Both the position numbers and the translations under genes were made by a program. From NCBI GenBank assembly GCA_905221605.1, contig CAJNDS010002067.1, positions 206,501 through 270,500 of the forward strand: 64,000 nt of DNA. Reading direction: 5' to 3'. Under the pieces are notes generated by a model. It had not been told where the DNA came from. It worked only from the letters and a program-made list of their open reading frames with translations, and searched no databases. Below are positions 20,640-29,680 of the stretch, piece after piece. The first letter of the stretch is position 1, and every line of letters begins with the position of its first letter. Source of the stretch: Symbiodinium natans (Eukaryota; Sar; Dinophyceae; Suessiales; Symbiodiniaceae).

Positions 20640-22380
20640 AAGGGTTCAGGGTTTAGGGTTTCAGGCTTTCGAGTTTAGGGAACATAAGGCGCCTCCTGCC
20701 CGACGGTAAAGGCCGTTGACGAAAACTTGAGCACTTAGAAGATGGGGGTTTAGGGGTTCAAGGTTTAGGGTTTAGGGTTTAGGGTTTGGGGTTTAGGGTT
20801 TAGGGGGCTGGCAGGCCCCAGAATCCCAAGTTCGGCAAGAATGTGTTTTGGGGTTTAGGGTTTAGGGTATATATATTGGTGGTTAGGTTTAGGGTTTTGG
20901 GTTTAGGGTTTAGGGTTTAGGGCTTCGGGCTTCGGGATTCGGGCTTAGGGCTTAGGGCTTAGGGCTTAGGGCTCAGGGATTAGGGCTCAGGGCTTAGAGT
21001 CAGGGTTTAGGGTTTCGGGTTTAGGGTTTAGGATTTAGGGTTTAGGGTTTAGGGTTTAGGGTTGACTAGTGGACATGGAATTCCCTGTCGGCTGGCCCTT
21101 GCCGCACGTGGGCAGAATCATCAGCCGGTCGCCCTGCTCCAAATCCAGCCCTGCGCACCGCGAGTGCTGTGAGGAAACCGAAACCGCACCGCAACTCCAC
21201 GCGTCTTCTCCCTACATCCCTAAATCCCTAAATCCCTAAATCCACCCTAAACCCTAACCCTGAACCCTAAACCCTAAACCCTGACCCCTAAAAACCCGCA
21301 ACCCTTAAACTTCCTGAACCTGCGGCAGGGTCGCAACGCGCGAGCGGGGTCCCGGCCCTCTCGCAGGCGGCCAGATAAACCCCCTTTTCACGGTTTAGGG
21401 TTTAGGGTTTAGGGTTTAGGGTTTAGGGTTTAGGGTTTAGGCTTAGGGCTTAGGGCTTAGGGCTTAGGGCTTAGGGCTTAGGGCTTAGGGCTTAGGGCTT
21501 AGGGCTTAGGGCTTAGGGCTTAAGGCTTAGGGCTTAGGGCTTAGGGTTTAGGGTTAGGGGCATATAAAGGAATCAGCAAGTAGGTCCTTGGAGGTTCACA
21601 CTTAGTAGCTTTCGAAGTATCTCAAACGAAGTCAACCTGTCTTTTTCCCTGTACAAAATTCGATGGCAAGAAGGACCCCCTGAACCCTAAACCCTAAAAC
21701 TCTAAAACCCTGAAGCTAAAACCCTCAAACCCGAAAACCCTAAAACCCTAAACCCTATTCCCAAAACCCAAAACCCTAAAAACCCTAAAAACCCTAAACC
21801 TCTAAACGCAAAGGCAGTTTCGATCACAGCCGCCCAAAGTTCTTGACGAAGGAAAAACCGTGGGTATCCATTATAGGGTTTAGGTTTTATGTGGTCTGGG
21901 AATTACATGTTTTAGGGTTTGTATGGTAGGCTCCTCAGTTCTGCGTTGCAAGTGCCTTAAACAAGCATAGCTCATATATGGGTCTCGAAATTTCCAAGGA
22001 CCCCACAAATGGCACCCCGAAATGTCATACATTTCCCTAGAAGCTGTACCTATAATAATTACCCATGAACCACAAAATGCCCCAAAGATTGACGCCTGTT
22101 GTTGAAGGTTGTAAGGTTTTGTTTTCAGAGCCTGAACACATTTAGGGTCGAGGATGATAGGGGTTTCATTTACGGACTAGGAATACGGGTACGCCGGGTA
22201 CGCAGCACAAAGCAGGATTTCCGTCGGGATCGATGGTACCCTAAACCCTAAACCCTAAACCCTAAACCCTAAACCTGCCAACAGGAAAAGCCTGAAGTGT
22301 CGTCTCCCATGCTCAGCGGCTGCTGGCATTGCAGCTGCAAAGAGTTTATCAGACCCTGGCGAGCTCGGCTGTCCTAACGA
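20640..22380 (-). CDS. candidate minus-strand exon islands between heptamer arrays
   Basis: Islands free of heptamers read as plausible exons on the minus strand. 21366-21312 reads LAACERAGTPLARCDPAA after AAAAG and before a GTTC donor. 21166-21068 follows CCTCACAG and contains GLDLEQGDRLMILPTCGKGQ. 20735-20690 may read FVNGLYRRAGGALCS. 22330-22288 reads LQCQQPLSMGDDTS after TTTGCAG with a GC donor. 22218-22150 reads TIDPDGNPALCCVPG and ends in TGA. Phases were not made to agree across them, and alternative frames are open in some islands. No product is recognised. Confidence 0.25.
21391..21560. repeat. TTTAGGG array grading into a CTTAGGG block
   Basis: About seven TTTAGGG units are followed by about 18 CTTAGGG units, then two TTTAGGG units. 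The variant block is nearly homogeneous, which points to local amplification of one mutated heptamer. Confidence 0.9.
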
Positions 22381-22502
22381 AATAGGGTTTAGGGTTTAGG
22401 GTTTAGGGTTTGGGGTTTAGGGTTTAGGGTTTAGGGTTTAGGGTTTAGGGTTTAGGGTTTAGGGTTTAGGGTTTGGGGTTTGGGGTTTGGGGTTTGGGGT
22501 TT

Positions 22503-22720
22503 GGGAGCTTCTTGCACTCCAAAGTTGACTCTTGCACAGCCCAAGAGTAGGCGCACATCGACATCAACCTTGGTCACATTCTTGGGATGCTCCCCCTTGT
22601 ACTCTCAGTCCTTCATGGGGATTCTAGTAGGGGGTACGATAGTCCCTACCAAGGACTGTTTGTAGAAGGGGAACATCCCAAGTCACACCACCATGAGCCC
22701 AGAGCGCCTGATCCAGAGTG
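22503..22720 (-). CDS. two exons split exactly by a family-1 TIR element
   Basis: A minus-strand exon ending near 22689 encodes EIAELLQTEREKKALWIRRS followed by GLMV. The next exon, 22580-22503, encodes NVTKVDVDVRLLLGCARVNF followed by GVQEAP. The inferred intron (about 22688-22581, GT-AG) is the 100-bp TIR element plus a few bases. The reading phase is 0 on both sides, and the element's last bases CCCAAG supply the AG. No domain is recognised, and the outer boundaries of both exons are uncertain. Confidence 0.35.
22582..22681. mobile_element. family-1 TIR element (100 bp) acting as an intron
   Basis: Starts TTGGGATGCTCCCCCTTGTA and ends GGGGAACATCCCAA, with inner inverted segments around CAGTCC and GGACTG. 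The flanks share GTCACA-like sequence (GTCACATT and GTCACACC), consistent with an 8-bp target duplication. It sits between two in-frame exon-like segments. Confidence 0.7.
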
Positions 22721-22986
22721 CTTTCTTCTCGCGCTCAGTCTGCAACAGCTCGGCAATTTCTCTGCTTCACCAGGCTTAATCTGGTTAATTTTGGGGGCTT
22801 GGGGTTTAGGATTGTTAGGTTGGATTTAAGGCTTAATTTAGGGTTTAGGGTCTAGGGTTTAGGGTTTAGGGTTTAGGGTTCAGGGTTCAGGGTTTAGGGT
22901 TTAGGGTTTAGGGTTTAGGGTTTAGGGTTTAGGGTTTAGGGTTTAGGGTTTGGGGTTAGGGTTTAGGGTTTAGGGTTTTATTTGGG

Positions 22987-24560
22987 GTCCAGGGTCTTCC
23001 CAGGCGCCTCGAACCTCGGGCAGTTCGCACATCTGCCTCGCAACGCCCTCCCCCCGAAGACTCCAGGGTTCATTGGGTTTTGGGTTTAGGGTTTAGGGTT
23101 TAGGGTATGTTTACATGAAGTTCGACCCGGAGAGCCCAAGACAGCTGATGTAATTCATGAGTATACCTTAAACTTTGAGTAGGGATCCCTATTCAATTTT
23201 GGGTAGTATTAGGGTTTAGGGTTTAGGGTTTAGGGTTTAGGGTTTAGGGTTTAGGGTTTAGGGTTTAGGGTTTAGGGTTTAGGGTTTAGGGTTTAGGGTT
23301 TAGGGAGTACTCCTTAATTCAGGGGGATTGGGCTCGCTTGGGAAGCGCGCCCTGAATTCGGCTTTGCCACTCAGAGCATATCTCCCCCACCCTACGAACC
23401 CTAGCATTTATAATTCATACCCATGAACCGAGAAATGATACCCTTTAAGGTGTAGGGATTGGGATTTAGGGTTTAGGGTTTAGGGTTTAGAGTTTAGGGT
23501 TTAGGGTTTAGGGTTTGGGGTTTGGGGTTTGGGGTTTGGGGTTTGGGGTTTGGGGTTTGGGGTTTGGGGTTTGGGGTTTGGGGCAGTGGGGTTTGGGGCA
23601 GTGGGGCAGCGGGGGTTCCCGTCGCATGCCCCGCACTGTAGGCCCCAAATTCTTGCACTGATCCCCCTTTCGACCGACGTCGGTCAGTCTAAGAACCTCA
23701 ACACGAAGCCACCCAAACCCTGCAAAAGGAGTTCAAAGTCTTCTGAAGACCCACCCTAAAGCCTAAACCCTAAACCCTAAACCCTAAACCCTAAACCCTA
23801 AACCCTAAACCCCAGAACGAGAGCTGAACCTTATACCGCCCAAGCTCCCAAGGCCTAAGTCCCCCCCCCCCCCCCCCGCCCCTAGCAAGCTGCAGCCGGG
23901 CGACCCCGACGCACAATCGAGCTCCTGCTTTAGTAGGGGTTTTAGGGTTTTGCTTGTGCGGCTAAGGGCTTGTTCATCTGCGAAGTCACAAAAAACGCTT
24001 AGATGTTTGGGCAGCAGGCGGAAGGCATCAAAACTGCGATGCAAGAGGTCTGCAGCTCGTTCCACGAACTCGGGTGTTCGAAAACTGCCCACAAAGAATT
24101 GAATACTCCAAAACCAGGGTGGCGAGACACTGAAGATACCCATCACCCGTGCGGGGGCCGACGGGAGGCTCATTTGGGCGGTGCTGTGCAGGTGAGGTCG
24201 CTGTGCTGGGCCCATCCAAGGGGTTGCTTTGGTGTGGTCCAGACTGCACTTGAAGGGGTTTAGGGTTTCGGGTTTAAGGTTCGGGCTTTTTGGTGCAGGG
24301 TGGCGAGTTGCAAAACTGCCCACATTGCCCACTTACAGCTCTCGGGGACAGCAGGGGTTAAGCCCTAAACCCTAAACTGTAGCAGGCCCTTGGCAGCGGA
24401 CGCCTGCATGGCCTTGCGGCACATATGTGAAAGGAGGTCGGTATTGCAAAAGAATTCGCTTGCGTGGACCTAAACAACGCAGCACAGGTACCATCGTTTT
24501 GCGAGAGAGGGCTTGCGAAGCCTGCGAGGGCCCCCGCAGCACAGAGAATACAGGGGTCGG
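22987..24560 (-). CDS. candidate minus-strand exon islands
   Basis: 23062-22987 follows CTGGAG and contains LRGEGVARQMCELPEVRGAW. 23147-23118 reads LSWALRVELH between ATCAG and GTAAAC. 23390-23316 contains GEICSEWQSRIQGALPK. A longer frame near 24120-23950 contains TPEFVERAADLLHRSFDAFR and LLPKHLSVFCDFADEQA. 24555-24372 may be one or two exons, with RKAMQASAAKGLLQ in one frame and a different open frame overlapping it. A 175-residue open frame spans 24332-23805 but runs through a heptamer array, so it is not taken as one exon. Joins are not established. Confidence 0.25.
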
Positions 24561-24775
24561 AAGACTTACCGAGAGAATTCCCATATGGCCCCTACATAAC
24601 TACACTAGAATAACCCCCCCCCCCCCCTCCCCAAACCCCATTCTAAATACTAAGGCCCCTAGAGTACTTGACACGCCCGTGGCAGCGTTTTGTGACTGGC
24701 GCTGTTGTGGCCAACCTCCGCGGCTTGTGTGCCAGCGCTTTAGGAGAGTACACACAATACTTGAAGGTTCATGGG

Positions 24776-24877
24776 TTGGGATGTACCCCCTTTTACTAAC
24801 AGCCCTTAATCGGGATTCTAGCACCACCCTCTTATACTCCCTACTACGGACTGTTCGCATAGGGGGGAACATCCCAA
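24776..24877. mobile_element. family-1 TIR element with exact 8-bp target duplication
   Basis: 102 bp, beginning TTGGGATGTACCCCC and ending GGGGGGAACATCCCAA. It is flanked on both sides by TTCATGGG (24768-24775 and 24878-24885). This copy fixes the element ends and shows that insertion makes an 8-bp duplication. Confidence 0.8.
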
Positions 24878-24959
24878 TTCATGGGTACTTACAGGTAGGT
24901 TATTGGTTGAGTAACAATGGCTGTAGCAGATTATAACCTTGCAAAGGATATAGATTTCT

Positions 24960-25300
24960 ATATATAACCTCCAACCCTGAACCCCGAACACGGTTGAGGG
25001 GTTAGCGTTCAGGGATAAGGGTTTAGAGTTGAAGGTTTAGTGTTCAGGGATAAAAGGGTTTAGAGTTGAGGGTCTAGTGTTTAGGGTTTCGGGGCTTCGT
25101 TTCGGATTTCGAGCGTGCAAGGCCTCAAACCCCTAACCTTGAAAGCACCCAAATGCCATTCAGCTCAGGGCCTCAAACCTTACAACCCCCTCGCCAAACC
25201 CGAACCGCAACCTTTAACCCCAAACCCTAAACCCAAAGCCTAAAGCCCAAACCCTAAACCCTAAACCCCAAACCCCCAACCCTAAACCCTAAACCCACCC
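24960..25300. repeat. degenerate heptamer sequence, both orientations
   Basis: Diverged TTTAGGG-like units (24990-25100) are followed by CCCTAAA/CCCCAAA units (25195-25300). A tiny minus-strand island at about 25164-25136 could read LNGIWVLS between CTGAG and GTTAGG. Confidence 0.55.
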
Positions 25301-25305
25301 CAAAT

Positions 25306-25904
25306 GTCACTCCGCTCCTGGTTGGCGAACGGGCCAAAGACCTGAATGCGGCCCGCTTCGACTGTGAAGTCTCCTGGATCCTGGAAAAGGAGCTTGGGTT
25401 TCAGGGTTTAGGGTTTGGGGTGTAGGGTTTGATTTAAAATAGGTTTCCATGTAACCAAAAGGTGTTGAAGGTTGACTACTCAGTCCCTACTTAAGGGGTG
25501 TTACGGTGTTAGGGTTCAGGGTTTAACAGCGTTGGACTATGGAAAATGGAAGGCCCATCAAGTATCACCCAGCCCGCACCGTCTAAGGTCCTAAGCTTTG
25601 GGTGTCTATACTAGGGGTCAGGGGCCCCCTATTTTCCTGAACCCCCACAATCAAGATCGGAACCTTTCAGAGAGCGCAGCAGTGGAGGCTGGAGGAGGGG
25701 GCGCCAGAACCCATTTTTTCACGTCAGCGGCCCCTGGATCGGATGAAGACCTGCTGAGTTATAAAAACCCAAGAAATGGATGTTCCCCGGATGAAGGACT
25801 GTTAGTATAAGGGGGAACATCCCAACATAAACGCCCTAACCAAGGCCCCCTTCAGACCCCAAGAGGTAAGCACCCAGTTCACGTGCCAGAAGACCCCAAG
25901 TCAA
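25306..25904 (-). CDS. minus-strand exon chain of unknown product
   Basis: Exons 25904-25858, 25750-25664 and one starting at 25590 join with agreeing phase. They read LTWGLLARELGAYLLG, then SSSDPGAADVKKWVLAP and PPPASTAALSE, then TLDGAGWVILDGPSIFH. The first intron (25857-25751, GT-AG) contains a shortened family-1 TIR element. A further island, 25388-25306, follows TTTTCCAG and reads DPGDFTVEAGRIQVFGPFAN then QERSDIW before a GT; its phase relative to the third exon is unresolved. Codons favour G/C at position three. The plus strand of 25664-25750 is also open, so strand rests on the splice chain. No family is recognised. Confidence 0.4.
25777..25825. mobile_element. family-1 TIR element, internally deleted (49 bp)
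   Basis: Left remnant TGGATGTTCCCC and intact right end GGACTGTTAGTATAAGGGGG ending AACATCCCAA. It lies inside the inferred intron 25857-25751. Confidence 0.65.
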
Positions 25905-26159
25905 CTGTCTTGCTCACTCTTCTGAACCTTCTAGGTGTCGCTCAACTACTAAACCCCAAGCTCTTGAAGGTAGGAGCCGCCACGAACGCTAAACCCGACG
26001 CAACATTCACAGAAGGACCCCTAACACCCCCAGACACGAAACCCTAAAGCCCCAAACTCAACAGTCCTCAACCCTTAAAACCCGAAGGCTTCCAGCCCCA
26101 AACGCGACACCCCCTTTAGGCCTAAACAGCCAGAGTGCTGGCAACCTGGAATCCCTGAA

Positions 26160-26480
26160 GTCTATGGAGGGTCCAGGGTTTTAGGTGTTTAGGGGCTTAG
26201 GGTCTTAGGGCCGTAGGGGCTTAGGGTTTTAGGGTTTTAGGGTGTTTGGGGTTTGGGGTTTTAGGGGTTTAGGGGTTTAGGGGTTTGGGGGTTTTAGGGC
26301 GGTACTAAGCCGATCTCCCCAATGCTCAGTAAGGGCGGGCCCTTCATTCATGAGGGCCGCTTTAAGGCTTTTTCAGGTCTGCAGGGTCTCATAGTTTAGG
26401 GTTTAGGGTTTAGGGTTTCGGGTTTAGAGTTTAAGGGTTTAGGGGTTTAGGGTTTACTGTCTGACAACCTGAAACCCCAC
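26160..26480. repeat. degenerate TTTAGGG arrays with one exon-like island
   Basis: Heptamer and octamer variants (TTTAGGGG) lie at 26180-26300 and 26390-26450. The island between them reads on the minus strand (about 26365-26300) as LKAALMNEGPALTEHWGDRL, a plausible exon. Confidence 0.5.
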
Positions 26481-27015
26481 AGTAAGCCCGCCTCACAGCT
26501 GCTCTCGGTGCCGGAGCACCAACACAGGTAGTACCCGAAGGACTCCTGGACACTTGAGGGTAGCTTTCCCCAGGGCAGGCCCCTCAACCCTCAACCCTAA
26601 ACCCCAAACCCAAACCCTAAACCCTAAACCCAAAACCCTACACCCAAAACCCTAAACCCTAAACCCTAAAGGCCTTAGGAGTTCGGGTTGAGGGGCTGAG
26701 GAAGATCCTACACCCCCCGGAGCCCCCAAGACCTCAACAGCCCTCAACGCGCATGCTGCGCATGGGATCCTTCAGCGGCTTTGGGGTTTCTGGTTTAGGG
26801 TCAAGGGCTTAGGGTTTAGGGTTTAAGGTTCAGGGTTTAGGGTTTAGGGTTCAGGGTTTAGGGTTTGGGTTTTGGGGTTTAGGGTCTAGAGGTTTTTGGG
26901 TTTTGGAGTCAGGGTTTGGGTTTCAGGGCTCGAAATGTTTCGCCTGATATAAGCCGGGTCAGACAGACCATCTTGGGGGGCACTTCGGTGGATTTGGGAG
27001 GCTCATAAAATTGGT

Positions 27016-27057
<42 letters not shown>

Positions 27058-29153
27058 GGGCGGGAGGGGGGGGGTTTAGGCTTTAGGAAAAGGGGTTAGA
27101 CTTCAAGGGCACCCAAAAGCTTCCTAAACCCGGAACCCCCTGCACCCAACTAACCCTAAACCCGAAACTCTAAACCCTAAACCCTAAACCCTAAACCCTA
27201 AACCCTAAACCCTAAACCCCCTAACGCAGATCAAGCTGCCGGATCTTCGAGGAACACCCCCAGGTCCAACCTTGGAGCTCTGAGAATCTGGGGCCGAAGT
27301 CTCTACAGGGCTTAAGGGTTAGGGTCTAGGGTTTAGGGTTTAGGGTTTGGGGTTTAGGGTTTAGGGTTTAGGGTTTAGGGTTTAGGGTTTAGGGTTTAGG
27401 GTTTGGGGTTTGGGGTTTGGGGTTTAGGGTTTAGGGTTTAGGGTTTAGAGGGTTAAGGGAAACTCTACACAAGCCCCCTGAAAACTTTTGGCAAAACCCT
27501 AAGCCGCGGAGCCGCTCTGTTCCCTAAACAGACACCCCACGACCCCCCGGCCCTAAACAGATACCCTGCGCACCCCTTAAAAACCTACACATAGGCTCTA
27601 CCAACCCAAAACTCTTCACAAAAACCCCGGCTAGCAGCCGAGGGTTTTGGGCTGAAGGTTCGAAGTTTCGGATTTGGGGCGGAGGTTAGGGTTTCGGGAT
27701 TAAGGCGTTGGAGCTGAGGGCTGAGGGTTTGGGGTTCTGGGGTTTAGGCCCAGGTATAAATGCTTAAACTCAAATTGGGCCCGCGCAGAAGCTGCGCTTC
27801 CTCGCCAAAGTTTGCTGTCCTCGACAGAAGCCAACACGCTTCGGCCCCCAAAACCTCGAACCCTACCCCAAAAACCACAAACCTAAAACACCCACAACCC
27901 TAAACCACCCTAACCCCTAACTGCAATCCAAAACCCCCTAATTAAAGCCTAAACACCCACCCAAACTAGGCTGCCCAGTAACCAAGGCTTAAACAGGGTG
28001 CCCTTTTTTGCTTAAAGGGGTTTATAAGGGAACCTAAACCCCCAAAAAAGGGAATAAGGGTACTACTGGGCATCCTAGCAAACACACAGTATTCATAAAC
28101 ACATGATGCCGAAGCCTGAACTCTACACTTGTTATTCTTATTGCTAGTCTTTCTTTCGAATACGTTCACCCCAAACCCGAGCAACTTGACACGCGCTGCC
28201 GGGATCATCTGTGTTTGAACACTCCAAGAGCGCGCCGTGGGATATGGCCTATGGCTTAAGGTTTAGAGTTTAGGGTTCAGATGCCCGGGGGATTCTCGGG
28301 GGGGAAGGGGCGCTCCAACGAAAACTGCTGGATCCTCTGCAGATTCATTGGGGTTTAGGGTTTCGAGTGGAGGGCTTCGGGTTTAAGGGTTGCCAGATCA
28401 ACCCTTGCGGCCGTACTGCCATCACGATCTGTCACGTCCTTGTTGCCTGTAGGGTTGAGGGTTTAGGGTTTAGGGTTTAGGGCTTAGGGATTAGGGTTTA
28501 GGGTTTAGGGTTGGCGGGGCCCCACCCCAATCTCACGCGGGGGTGAACATGTTCATCACCTCCCCAGAAAGGGTTTAGGGCTTTAGGGTTAAGGGTGTAG
28601 AATTTAGGGCTTTAGGGTTTAGGGTTTAGGGTTTGGGGTTTAGGGTTTAGGTTTAAGGTTTAGGGTTTAGGGTTTAGGGTTTCGGGTTTAGGGTGTAGGG
28701 TTTAGGGTTTAGGGTTTAGGGTTTAGGGTTTAGGGTTTAGGGTTTAGGGTTTAGGGTTTAGGGTTTAGGGTTTAGGGTTTAGGGTTTAGGGTTTAGGGTT
28801 TAGGGTTTAGGGTTTAGGGTTTAGGGTTTAGGGTTTAGGGTTGACACGTCACTAAACCGCAAACCCTTAACCGGCTCGAAGCGTCTGATTCGCACAGCTG
28901 GTGCAGCCGGTGATTTCAGCAGGGATCAGCGACAAAGAGCCTCTCGACGCCCAACCGCGGTTTAGGGTTTAGGGTTTAGGGTTCAGGGTTAGGGTTGAGG
29001 GGGTGCCCTTTGAAAACTAGGTCAGTCGGCCCTGAAGCCTAAGCTGAAACCCCTGAACCCTGAAGCCGACTGAACCCTAAACACCTACCAAACCCTGGGC
29101 TGGGAACGGACACACACTCTTGCTGCTTGGACCGTAGCAGTAAACTCTGGCAC
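26481..29153 (-). CDS. candidate minus-strand exon islands of a Cys-containing protein
   Basis: Islands between heptamer arrays read as exons: 26549-26481 (ESFGYYLCWCSGTESSCEAG), 27003-26949 (EPPKSTEVPPKMVCLTRLIS, GC donor), 27300-27226 (25 codons, TSAPDSQSSKVGPGGVPRRS, donor GTTAGG), 28249-28170 (AISHGALLECSNTDDPGSAC), 28334-28277 (RIQQFSLERPFPPENPPGI), 28452-28392 (NKDVTDRDGSTAARVDLAT), 28565-28536 (EVMNMFTPA, donor GTGAGA), 28942-28873 (LSLIPAEITGCTSCANQTLR) and 29153-29099 (VYCYGPSSKSVCPFPAQ). Several are Cys-rich, suggesting a secreted or extracellular protein, but no domain is named. They all read towards the left, as the gene at 0.5-4.5 kb does. Joins were not worked out, and alternative frames exist in some islands. 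Confidence 0.33.
27013..27073. repeat. G tract (about 60 bp)
   Basis: Almost pure G with two short interruptions. On the minus strand it is a C-rich pyrimidine run ending about 10 bp before the inferred acceptor of the exon 27003-26949. Confidence 0.8.
27312..27448. repeat. TTTAGGG array with inner TTTGGGG units
   Basis: About 19 heptamers, mostly TTTAGGG, with three TTTGGGG in the middle. It starts just upstream, in minus-strand sense, of the exon 27300-27226. A matching CCCTAAA array lies on the other side at 27160-27220. Confidence 0.9.
27449..28165. other. degenerate heptamers and A/C-rich spacer
   Basis: Decayed CCCTAAA derivatives (27490-27620, 27850-27960). An island near 27862-27770 is open on both strands (minus: EACWLLSRTANFGEEAQLL; plus: KLRFLAKVCCPRQKPTRFG), so its strand is undecided. 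27985-28080 contains an imperfect inverted repeat around GGGTGCCCTTTTTT and AAAAAAGGGAATAAGGGTAC. Confidence 0.35.
28617..28845. repeat. long TTTAGGG array (about 30 units)
   Basis: One of the longest clean heptamer arrays in the window. The first third has a few variant units (TTTGGGG, GTTTAAGG, GTGTAGGG); the rest is perfect TTTAGGG. A shorter array lies at 28455-28512. Confidence 0.92.
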
Positions 29154-29154
29154 C

Positions 29155-29266
29155 CTGAGCCCTGAACCCTGAAACCCTGAAACCCTGAAACCCTGAAACC
29201 CTGAAACCCTGAAACCCTGAAACCCTGAATGTCTGAAACTCTGAAACCCTGAAACCCTGAACCCTA
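29155..29266. repeat. CCCTGAA heptamer array at the retrotransposon edge
   Basis: About 12 units of the variant AACCCTG lie immediately left of the retrotransposon. The element inserted in the last unit, duplicating CCCTA. Confidence 0.85.
29262..29266. other. target-site duplication CCCTA (left copy)
   Basis: Matches CCCTA at 39192-39196 exactly. The restored target would be a telomere-like heptamer array (CCCTGAACCCTAAACCC). Confidence 0.85.
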
Positions 29267-29495
29267 TACGGGGGGCAACCGAAGGAGGACAGGGAACAAG
29301 ACAGTCAACCCCAACAGAAGCCCTTATTACCCCTGGAACAACCAACAACCGAACAACAAGACCCCAAACCAAGGGTACACTTTTTACGAAACCTTCGACC
29401 GCTTTGGTCATGGCTTGAGCCAAAGATTACCGGGTTCATTGACCCTTCAACTTCCAATACCAACTCCTTTCTACAATACCAATTGCAGCTCCGCA
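29267..29495 (-). repeat. 3' LTR of the retrotransposon (229 bp)
   Basis: Base-for-base the same as 38963-39191 by direct reading. In element sense it starts TGCGGAGCTGCAATTGG and ends GGTTGCCCCCCGTA. I see no obvious TATA box or poly(A) signal. Confidence 0.93.
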
Positions 29496-29507
29496 CTCCC
29501 CCTGTCC
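29496..29507 (-). other. polypurine tract
   Basis: In element sense GGACAGGGGGAG ends exactly at the start of the 3' LTR, the usual place for plus-strand priming. Confidence 0.8.
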
Positions 29508-29680
29508 TAGGATTTCCTAGGACACATTGGAGGTGCAGATCTTTGGCCAAAAACCGCCATTTAGGCAGCAGCCAGCTGCTTGAAATGCACATTATGGTTT
29601 AACGTCATCCAGGACGAACCTTCAGCTCATTGGCTGAATCCTTTACCATTGAGGATTTCTTCACCTCGCACTTGGAAAAT
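29508..29680 (-). other. retrotransposon 3' untranslated region
   Basis: Lies between the Pol stop and the polypurine tract. Frames here are short and unsupported. Confidence 0.6.

Larger units (their letters stand above)
22383..23590. repeat. group of TTTAGGG arrays with TTTGGGG blocks
   Basis: Arrays lie at 22383-22505, 22837-22980, 23205-23305 and 23463-23590. The first and last change from TTTAGGG to a pure TTTGGGG block at the right end. Non-repeat islands between them are described separately. Confidence 0.9.

Noticed and set aside
24427-24936. 169-residue plus-strand frame
   Set aside because: It runs through the whole family-1 TIR element at 24776-24877 and a C tract; not a credible protein.
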